From positions 216,867 through 280,866 of the forward strand of contig NMRB01000243.1 in NCBI GenBank assembly GCA_002633025.1: 64,000 nt of DNA, in the 5' to 3' direction. Positions 37,958-48,300 of the stretch are shown piece after piece (position 1 is the first letter of the stretch; the number at the start of each line of letters is the position of its first letter). Made by a program: the position numbers and the translations under genes. The stretch is from Notospermus geniculatus (taxonomy: Eukaryota; Nemertea; Pilidiophora; Heteronemertea; Lineidae). The notes beneath the pieces are model-generated. The model was not told the DNA's origin. It saw nothing but the letters and a program-made list of their open reading frames with translations, and did not search any database.

Positions 37958-38340
37958 TTAACAGAGTGCCACAGTTGGAGCATCAGCACCTGTCACCTCT
38001 GATGTTCCAGTTTCAATCACTGGTCGGAACCTTTTTTTTTGTTTATTTGATAGAGAAGCCCACTCTCCCTGATTGTGCAGTTTCTCTGTCTACACTAATA
38101 ATGCCGTAATGGCGCGATCTCGATCGATATTCCAATTTTAATTATCAGAACTCTCGATCCTTCAAGCAAATAAAATTGAACTTAAATTAATTACATCAAG
38201 TGAATGCACCCAGTATTATCTCTAGAAATAAATTGAGCCGTATTCGGCACTCATCTTCAAATTCCAATAAAGTACTCCTTCAGTGAATACATGCAAGTTC
38301 AACATCAACATTTGTCTCCATCCTCTATGGGGTCGTTTAA

Positions 38341-38554
38341 AGGGCCTCTAGAGGCAGTTCGTTATTAGGCTACTATCAGTACTGCAACTATACAACAGGT
38401 GGCGCTAGTAACCATGAACTCATGAATTGTGGATCAAATGTTGACATTGATGAAATTTTACTTAAAAAATGATGTCCAAGTTGGATCCTCATGCCACCAA
38501 TTCTGTGTTAGTAATCATATCAATATGCACTAAAAAGCTGCCTCTAGATGCCCT
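38341..38554. mobile_element. TTAA-flanked non-autonomous element 2
   Basis: AGGGCCTCTAGAGGCAG at the left and CTGCCTCTAGATGCCCT at the right. TTAA lies at 38337-38340 and 38555-38558. Similar size and end style to the element at 37752, but not the same sequence. Confidence 0.7.
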
Positions 38555-39336
38555 TTAAAACATTTTCACTTGCTGCCAAGGTCCAATCAGTCGAATTTGA
38601 AAATATGCACATGTATACATTACACGTGTACATGTATAGAAAAGACTGAAGAGTACCGATGGAACTGTTGGTACCTATATATCAATAGGTATAGGGCTAT
38701 TTTCACTAAGTGCTTCCCAATACCTGTGTGATATGGTTTCGGAAAGCTTTGAGCGCCATGCGCATTTTTGCTATTTTTTCATGCAGAATTGAGGACGGAA
38801 TTGATAAAATACATGTAGTGTCTTTTGACACCTCCTCCCCCCTCCAGATGAGGGACCTGAGGTAATTCAGCTCATCAGTTTATCCTAGTTCAATCAATCA
38901 ATCTTCAGAATGATCTGAGTTATCTTCATTCCCGTCTCCCACATAGAGTCCACACCTCCGATAGCCACTCTCGATGTATATGGGAATAGGTATAATCATT
39001 CAGCCACCCAAGAAAACCATTGGCAATGTGATGACATCTTTGGAATACCAAAGGATTCGTGACTAGTACCAGTATGCATGGGTGATCGACATCCACCATC
39101 CAGGAATTGTATGCTCCATAATTACGAATCTGTGATTTATTTTCCGGTGATAATCCTCAATACAAACCTAATTAATGGCTGATCAATAGGTATTGATTGC
39201 AACTGGCTGATCGTCGGTGATCAATTTATGACAAAGAGGACATAAAGAAGAGATAATGGATCTGGTGAATATCACGAGGCCGAGGAAAGTAAAATTATTA
39301 TTTACGCCCTGAAGACTTCAAAATAAAAGCTCGGTA

Positions 39337-39504
39337 CAGGCGCGGATCCAAGGGGGGGGGGCGCACGCCCCCTTTCGGCCAATAAATCTGTAAAATCGAC
39401 CGTGAAATTCTGAAATTTGGAGCAAATCATTGAAATTCACCGCAGATTTCAATGTTTCTAGCACAGTGCGCCCCCTCTTTCCCGAAATCCTGGATCCGCC
39501 CCTG
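39337..39504. mobile_element. MITE with CAGGCGCGGATCC ends, copy 2
   Basis: CAGGCGCGGATCC at the left and GGATCCGCCCCTG at the right. The interior (ATCGACCGTGAAATTCTGAA) is the inverse of 35476-35632. Flanks CGGTA and CGATA fit a 5-bp duplication with one change. Confidence 0.75.
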
Positions 39505-39520
39505 CGATAGAAAAACTACT

Positions 39521-39947
39521 CTCCATTCCAGTTCCGATTGGAGCGAGGTTTATCAACGATATCTCTGCAACGGCTGGGCCGAATTTAACATACCATACAT
39601 CAATCGATTTGTCTTTTTTGGCGCTACAGCCATCATCACTGTCATTTTCCCGCAAAACGTGACAGAAAAACGTTCCTTCACAAATCACAGTTTGTGTTGA
39701 CGGCCGAAATGGCGGCCATTTTGAAATGACACTATGCATCGTATACGTGTAAACTGCACTGAACACCATGGCGAAATGAAATGGGTTTTCAGAAAGGGAT
39801 CCGTTATGTCGGCTTTACGAGAAAAATGAAGATAGCAGAAAGATACCGGCAAGAAAGACAAGTCGATTGACCTATGTTTCGTCAAATTTGACCCAGCCGT
39901 TGCGGAGCTATCGTTGATAAACCTCGCGCCACTGGGGAGTGGAATGA
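39521..39947. repeat. Large imperfect inverted repeat
   Basis: The left arm with GCGAGGTTTATCAACGATA and CAACGGCTGGG is matched inversely near 39870-39935. The arms are about 100 bp around a loop of about 230 bp. Probably another non-autonomous element; the ends are not sharp. Confidence 0.6.
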
Positions 39948-42900
39948 ACTGTAAGTCATTTGTCTTCCATTCCATGATCGTAGTGCGGTCATTGCGAAGT
40001 ATCAGAAAACGGATTCCGTTGATAGAAGGCGATGTGAAGAATAGCAGATCCAGAAGGATGAACATGCCGAGAAAGCCCGATCAGATTATCATACAAGGGG
40101 TAATATGCGTCTGTCGTAATCCTGACGTTAGGCTTATGGGATTCATGACCGTATTTTCGAACTTGTGACCCACACAAAATCAGCCTGTAGGAGACAAGAA
40201 ATTAGTGCCGATCACGAAATCACAATCCTTGTTGCCACAACTGACAAAAAGTAGATATTGATACAAGAAGGGATAGCTAGACGATGTGTAAAACAGTTCT
40301 CTGACCCACCGCTAGGGCTATCGGATGAACGCGCTCGAAAAGCGTAGCGGTCGATCAGGGAACCAATCAAAGTGGAAAAAATATTTTGGGCAGGCTTACA
40401 TGCCTCGGTTTTTTTAGAATTAAGTTAGGAAGAAAAAAAGCCGGAGAAATAGAGTCAGGTCATCCGACTGACTGCGGGTTAATGACACAACTTTTAAAAC
40501 GTGAAGAAAAAGCAATAAACACGCAGGTTGTCCGCTTGATATCGTGTCATCTAAATCGCTGCGAATAGCCTCCTACATGTACTTCTTAAATCTACTGCCC
40601 AGAAATCCATATTTACTGACTTTATATCCTCCTTATTCTCCTCCCCGGAGAGTTCCAATAATGGCGGGTAAGTGCGATCAAATGTCGTTTAGAAAGGTCA
40701 AAGAGACCCACGGGCAGCCGCCATGAAGGCGTCTTCGAACATGACAGATGCTCTTGGTAGGCCATCCGTGTAATTGTGATAACACACAATCATGACGTTT
40801 GATCTGGTGCCAGGGTTCCTCAAATGGACCATCAAAGTCTTCTGTATCTGGGATGTACGGTTAACCTTTCGAATACGCATCGAGCTTTCGAGATCAGGCA
40901 CATATAAGCTTATACACCTTTCCAGAAATTCAGCGGCCTGTGCTCGAACTAAATTCTCCCCTCTGCATGTCATCAAATGAATTCGAAAATTGTTGTCAAC
41001 CGTGACCGACTCTTTTGTATGGCAATGGAAGGGGCTAAAGAATTAGACGTCATCTCTGAACACTGAGCGCCGTATTTCTGAAAGGGTGACGTATAGTTCG
41101 CCCAAATCTCCTCTTGCATCGACCAGGTGAAATCCCTCTTCCAAGCGAGGCTTCCGTAAGAATTTTCTACCTGAGAGGCGCAACATCAGATCCTTTATAT
41201 TGCACGGAATGTCATCGACCTTCCTGTACTTCGCTCTTTCCAACGCGCAGCTAGAACCGACCGAAATCCCATTAGAACGCGTTGTGATCCATTTTAGCCG
41301 TCTCTGCACAATCTCATCAGGCTCCCCAGCTTCCGCTCCAATCATGGCCGCCTTCCGTAACTGATTCGATCGTCAGTGTGGAGACCGTATCAGTATGTTC
41401 TCTTTTTCCCATTAGGCTATTGGGATGAGAGGAGTATATCAATTTGACTGATTAAGATATTCGCCTGAGTGGAATGCAATAACATTATCGGGTTTGATGA
41501 AGTAGTTGCATATTTCAAATATAACGGTGATACCAGTCACCTTTCTCACACGAAGCTCATAGGTCATGTTGCCAGTCATGGGGTGTATAAAAAGCAAAGA
41601 TCCTAAGACCTAAGACCCCTAAAAATGTAAAACTACGAAGACCAAAGACCTAAGACCCCCATTCTGAAAAGTGAAAAACAAAGGTCTAAGACCTAAGACC
41701 TAAAAAAAGAAGACCCCACCAGGTAAAAAAGGAAGACCGACCCTGGCAAAAAATCATAGTCATGCCAGTGTAATGGAAAGAGCAGTAGGTGTCTGCGATA
41801 AGGTTGGAATCAATGAAACCATGAAACAGTGCTAAGAAACCATGGAATCATTGGAGGAAAACCAGAATAGGTCATGTAACATGGTAATCAGGAAGCACCT
41901 AGTATCAATTTGAACACTCCATGACCGCCGGCAACCTCCACCCATTGCTCAACCGCCCCCGCTTTAATTAAGGAGTCTTGTGAAAATGTCAGCTAATTCT
42001 TCCACCTGATTGGTCGTGATCATCGCGATGTCTAGCCATTGATTAATCACCATGAACTGTCTCAGCAACGAGGGTATGTGGAGAATGAAAGAAAATTGTT
42101 ATTATTCTCAAACGCCATCGGATTTTAAGGTAGTTGATGGTACCGCCCTTCACCACTTCCAATGATTTAGAAGAATGTCATGGTACAGCTTGATTTAAAT
42201 TCCTTTTTATTGTGGAGTACAGCGAATCCATTATGCAAATGACTTCGGCACCATAGATTGTGATGATCTCTCTCGTGTAACACTTGTCAATGTACATCGT
42301 ACTTACTATCACGCAGTGTCCGTCGTCCGTTAGCAGGGCACGTTTCGTAACCGTTGGGGACATTGGCCTGAATTTTTGTAACGTGTGTCAATAAATCAGA
42401 TGACCTTAAACTCCAAGTCGATCCGATCTGATTCTTGGACAATGGTTTTTTGATTTGACCTACTATTCAAGGTCACACAGGTCAAAGTTCTAAATTTTGC
42501 CGTTAGGTGGCACGTTGGTTTCTTGGTTATTTGACCTGAAAAATTGACTTAGTGAATATCTCATGAACAATACCGGTAGTAACTAGCTGGGGCAAAATTG
42601 TATCATCTAGATACATTTACCCACTACATGTATGTGTACATGTATGTCAAATTTTGATCATGATCATATGACCCTGGAACATAACGTCACGATTGTCATT
42701 CGTTCTGCTGGTATTTTGCTCCCAGCTGAGTGCATGGTCCCTGGACCGTTTCATTTTCAAGTAGGAACCAAAGAGTACACCATGGCCATAATCACTGCCC
42801 ATTCCATTCTGACTTGCCAAATCCCGCTTTGAGCTCTTGTGGTAGCCTACACACGTCAGTAAACCAATGCAGATCCTGTTCCGACCCAAATTGCACCAAA

Positions 42901-43755
42901 TCCTGACCGAGGTCATTAATCACATCTCTCCAGCTTTGAGAATGTGACCCGAATCCAAACGATCCACTCCTCAAGACACGCTGCACTGTGACAGCCCCAC
43001 TCGTCTTTCCCGCTCCTATTGATCGCGGGCCCGCCATTGTGGTCGTGCCACATTTTCAACCTGGTTACTTGGTTCACGGTTGTGTACGCATGAAGCACTC
43101 AACTCACTCGCTTCTTCGACAACGTGGACGAACTTCTATCGATTTATGTCACATTTTTCGACTTTATGATGCAATGTGGACCACGGTCTCTCCTCTATCA
43201 AATTGATTCTTCTCGTTTATGAGAAAAGTGAAAATATAAGGCTTGGTTTAAACCAGGAGGGTATACAGAAGACATTGAAAGGTAAAAGGACGTTCTGAAA
43301 GGAAGAAGGAAGTTGATGGGTTTGTGTGAAAGTCGGAAGTGAGTTTGCCGGCACTTGGCTCGCCGTAATATATGACTGCCGCTTAAATTGGATTTGTGGA
43401 TGGTCTTGCTTGATTCATTGGAGGGCAGCTAAGGGGTGTGCCTGTTGGTGTGTCCACCATACGTAGTTAACCCTTTCAGTGCCGAATCCATGGGACTGTG
43501 GTTAGGCCTACCTGGATATCACTTTAATACAATGTACCCTTAGCGATTGAATTTTCTGTCAAAAGTAGCTAAATACATGTATCCTCGTCGTTTACTGGGA
43601 GACAATTACGCTGAAATGAAAATTTATAGGCCCTACCAATTTCTGCTCTGATATCATGAAATTAGCCGTATTTCCATATGCAGGCACATTTTCAGAGTAA
43701 GCTGAAGTTTCATATTTCGCTTTTACACGTAGTTCTGTTGGTTGTATATTAGAGA
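39948..43755. other. Intergenic before the phosphatase; no gene assigned
   Basis: Minus-strand ORFs at 41043-41345 (100 aa, good Kozak context) and 40698-40976 (92 aa) have no recognised family. 41600-41740 holds tandem GACCTAAGACC-type units. Confidence 0.4.
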
Positions 43756-45381
43756 ATGGCTACACGTTGCTGGAGATCGCTTCCAAAATACCGGGGTAAA
43801 AGCCTGGACGAAATTCCAAAGTGTACACCCGAGGAACTTGAGGACATTATCACTGCTCCTTCTGGAGGTTTTACCATGCTGCCTAGCGACGAGTATAATG
43901 AGGTTTATCCAAATATCTTCATATCTGAAGCGTGAGTATTAACAGAACCTAGAACCGAAATCTATGCGGAGTCGAGACACTCTTTTGGGAGTTTCCGTTG
44001 GACCGCGCTGTCCTGATGGATGATAGCTACAGTGCGATGCCCCCTGTCTTGAATTGATACTGCCATATTGCGAAGCTACATGTACGATCAACTGAATTCA
44101 AGAAGTTTTTGGATTCGAAATGGTCTTAGCTAGCATAGGGACGGGGGAATACCTCTCATCACACGTCACCGAAAAAAAACTACTTTGCAAAAAACTACTA
44201 AGTTGCAAAATGACAAGAGGGGTGTTTGCCCCCAGTCCTGGATCCTAATTTGCAACGGACGTACAAATTTGCCCCATCCTTCCCCGCCGATGTTGATGAA
44301 AACGTGCTTTTCATACAGATAATGGCTTGAAATGGAAGTGTTGTTCGTCCTCCTCTCCTCTAAAAATCCCATCCAAAAGAAGATCATCAGAAAAGTACAA
44401 GAGTACCAATGCTGGCGTACGCCATCGCCATCTATTGGCTAGTGCTCCATCTGCCCTCTGCTCTCACACCCTTTCGTCTTTCTCACAGGTCTGTTGCTAA
44501 AAGTCGGCATACCTTGAAACGCCTGGGCGTCACCCATGTTCTGAACGCAGCGAAGGGGAAGGGACAATTTTTCGTCAATACGGGTGTTGGATTCTATCGC
44601 GAGTTTGGTATCGAATTCCTCGGAATAGAAGCAGTGGACATCATGAATTTCAAATTAAGCCAATACTTTGATGAGGCGGCAGATTTTATTGAGAAGGCCG
44701 TTGATTCAGAAGGTGAGGATCCGTTAGCACCCGTCTTGACCAATTTGGGATCATTCTGATATGGTAATGATGAAAAGCAATTGGTTGTATTGGCGTCACA
44801 TGACAACTTGACAGAGTGGATGTTCTTTTTTGGTACAAGCCCTTCAAAAAATGCCTTTGAAAGAACTTGACAGAGTGTTGGGTAGTCTTTCCAGAGTTTT
44901 TAGAATACCCACCATATAGCCACTGAATCCGGTAGCACGGGGCATGTCTGGAGAACGTCTAGTAGTGGTCAGTGGGAAAGTTTGGGGAAGGGGTAACGAC
45001 GATCTAGCATTTAGTGGAATGCCTGTAGTTTAGATCATCTGTGAAAGACGGCAGACGGATCTTGTTGACCGGACATTCTCTCTGAGGAACTATTTTTCCA
45101 CTGACACGGGAGGTTTCTCTTTCCTTTCAGGAAAGGTGCTGGTAAACTGTGTTCAAGGCGTGAGCAGGTCGGCCACTTTGGTGTTAGCCTACCTGATGTT
45201 AAAACAGAAGATGACGGCCCAGGAGGCCGTGAGGACAGTAAGGGTCCACAGGGAGATCTCCCCCAACCCTGGATTCATGCAACAACTCTGTGATCTAAAC
45301 GAACGCTTATGGAAGGAAAACCATTTTGATAAATCAAAAACCACCGGTGATATAAAAAAGAAGTCGAACAAAAAACATTAA
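43756..45381 (+). CDS. Atypical dual-specificity protein phosphatase
   Basis: Removes phosphate from Tyr and Ser/Thr of proteins; cytosolic or nuclear in relatives such as DUSP3, DUSP13 and DUSP26. Exons are 43756-43931, 44489-44712 and 45131-45381, with GTGAGT and GTGAGG donors and CAG acceptors. They join in frame to 216 residues. Seen: YPNIFISEA then RLGVTHVLNAAKG, GIEAVDIMNFKLSQYF with the general-acid Asp at residue 109, and the P-loop VNCVQGVSRSATLVLAYLM with Cys140 and Arg146. The usual His before the Cys is Asn. The C-terminal tail is Lys-rich. The length fits the family. No MAP-kinase-binding rhodanese domain is present, which marks the atypical group. The neighbouring transporter ends 11 bp away on the other strand. 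Confidence 0.93.
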
Positions 45382-45392
45382 CTTACATAAGT

Positions 45393-48300
45393 TTAACGCT
45401 TCAAAGACTTGAAAAATTTCATAAAGTGTTTTACATTTCCTGTTGGTGAGGCCTTACTCGTCATGTGAAATATGAANTGACCAGTCATTGGTAAGCCAAT
45501 CAGCTGTCCTACACCAATCCCAAGCTGGGTCATGCCCCAAATATAGTTCCTATGCTCTAGGTTTGTCACCACAAGGTCGATTACAGGAAAGGTCAAGGTC
45601 ATGAGAAACCCATCCATTGCTCCGTGAACTGAAATCAATGGAAAATCTGATGTCGGCATAGCTATCAACTGCAGCAAAAACAAATGACGAGAACTTATGC
45701 CTCGCTTTCTCCGATAAGATATTATATTCGCAGAAAAAGGCGAAGGCCTCCATTCCTGTGAAGAAATAGGAGTCAGCCAGCCGCGCTTATCGCCAAAAGA
45801 CGGCAGCAAAGTTCTAGCGGAGCAATACAAAAGAAAATTCTTCTGATTGGTGCTCAGTCAACCATGAATGGGTCCGCTAGGCATTGAATTTGGCCGTAGT
45901 GACTCCTATTGGTCAATTGACTGACAGCTCCTATTGTGTAATGCAGTTTTATAAAGTAATAATACATAGTAAAGGTGTGACCATCTATAATACTCGACTA
46001 TCTGAACTTGGTTGACTTGGGGACACCAGGAAAGATTCTATCACACCCGTCAAACATTTTAACACCAACATGACCAAAGGCAGAAAAATCTCCACTGCAG
46101 TGTTGAGAATAACGATGGATGAATGGCCCACCTAGTGTTCCAGAGTACTGCACAGATGGGACATTCCCAATAATTTCGCTACTTTTACCTCTTGATTTCA
46201 TCACTCCTCAGGTTTAAATAATTGAGCCACACTCGAGCTTCTGGTAAAAACCTGAAGCATTGATTTTCGGGTGCGCTTCATGAAATGGGTGGTGCGTGTG
46301 AGCACCGATGTTTGAGGAGTGAGAGTTGCGTACATCATGGTGTATGGTGATTTCATCGACAAACACTAGAACTGTGAAATTTGCTTGACAGCAAATTTGA
46401 TGGTCCCTACAATGGAAATTGAGTGAAGAAAGGGCAAGGAGGGATATGACTCTGTGGCACAGCAGTCAGGTTCTTGGGGTTCCCTTCCTCCTGGAATGTC
46501 TTCCTGGTGAAGGACACATGCAGGATAGGCAGATGGAGAGGAAGGTCAGACAAATGAGGGGCAGGGGCGGGGAGGGAAGGGAAGGGCAGTCAGTGGTGGG
46601 GCAGGGGGCGAGGCGGGGAAAGGGCCGGGCGGGGAGGAGACTGTCTTCAGAGATCAGAGGAAGGGCAAAGTGGTCGAGCTGGATACGGATCCATCGTACC
46701 AGCCCGAAGCACTAAACAAAAAAAACTGAGGGAGATATTTAACTTTCATCACTTCAGGATAAAACAGTCTTCAAAAACCACCGTAAGTTAATTTTTTTGA
46801 AACTATCTAACCTTTCAGACCTGGATACAAATATTGACTACTAGTATATGATGGTACTACTTGATTTTGCAGTGATTGAGTGGTTTTCTTGGAATCGTGT
46901 GCCAATTGAGTGTGGAAGAAGAAAGAAATAAAAAATTCCTACCTACCAAGTGATATCAAGATGGTCCCTACATTGATAATGTAGGGACCATAATAATGTG
47001 ATACTCCGAGCCGATAGTTTCATCTCTGGGTTTCCTTGGGCGGCTTGTGCACCCGAGGTCCCACAACGACAAGGTCATGTAGCCCGGGTGGGGTGAGGGC
47101 GAGATTGGGTTCTTGAGACTCATGTCGCTTGCCGTATGCAGTGATGCACCTTTGCATTTGGCCTTGGCGCTCGTTCATACACAATCCCCATGTACGTGCC
47201 AATTCCTGAACGTGACTTTGTGAGCTAGATGACGCGTGGTCATGTGGCGAAGATGGCCGCTCTTGTTCCCGAATGTTCGCCCATTGTTTCTAAAACTAAT
47301 ACCGGTACTCAGGCCATCACAGGGCCTTCAAAAAGTCATGAAGGAATCGAAAGTTTTGTTTAAATTTTGAGCTATTTCACTACTTACCTATGCAATATAT
47401 GACAACTTGATAATATTTATTGGCGAGAAGAAGGAGCCCGTTGGCCACAGCTAGTGTCGAGGAACCGATCATGTAGAAATAAAAGAGCTGTTTCGACAAA
47501 AGAGTACCTGCGAAGGAGAGAGGGGAGTAAAAAGAAAGAATCTGTGAAGTTAAGTTGTTGTGCATTTATTTACATGTACATGTACAATACCGTTCACTGT
47601 CAATTTCAACATAAAACCTACCAAATCCAGATATGCCACTGAGTGCTTTCCAGCGAATACTAATGTGACTGGTTACAGATGCCGTTCATTAGCTTTTTCA
47701 TATTCTCATTAATTTGAAAAAATGACCTTGGCTTGAAAGGGTCAAATTGCAACTGCCAATGATCCTGCTGTGTGAGTGGACATGACGGTTGTCAATAGCC
47801 TGACGAAGACTGTACATGTAGACTGTCGTTGCAAATTATTCGAAGCTGGGTAAAATGTTCCCTTTCTCACCTAGTAAAGAAACAGACAATGTTGATATCG
47901 TCTCGGCTATCCCCTCATATCCTATCGCTTGGGCGGCTGACTCTTCTGATACGTTTAGAGATGTTGACATGTAGTTTATCTGAAGAATGAAGTGGTGGTA
48001 TATAGTAGAGGTGAAGAATGACGTGGTACAAGTAGAGGTGGAGAATGAAGTGGTATATAGTAGAGGTGAAGAATAACGTGGTACAAGTAGAGGTGAAGAA
48101 TGAAGTGGTACAAGTAGAGGTGAAGAATGAAGTGGTACAAGTACATGTACATGTACATGTACATGTAGAGGTCAACGTTCATGTAATTTATCTCAAGAAT
48201 GAAGTGAAAGTAGAGGTCCCCTAACAGTACATAATGTAATTTATCACAAGAATGAAGTGGTAAAGGTAAGAGGTGTACATGTAATTTATCTGAAGATCGA

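Noticed and set aside
40698-40976. 92-codon minus ORF
   Set aside because: No recognisable domain, overlapped by an opposite-strand ORF, and the junction to 41043 has no plausible splice sites.
41043-41345. 100-codon minus ORF with good Kozak context
   Set aside because: No family recognised and no splice-linked partner exon found. It may be real, but nothing beyond an open frame supports it.
45550-45753. Alternative last transporter exon from the acceptor at about 45680
   Set aside because: CTGCAG there is a good acceptor, but its frame loses the GAMDGFLMTLTFPVIDLV segment. The acceptor before 45628 restores it in phase.
46419-46715. 98-codon ORF, Gly/Arg/Glu-rich
   Set aside because: Purine-rich low-complexity tract inside a transporter intron; composition alone keeps it open.
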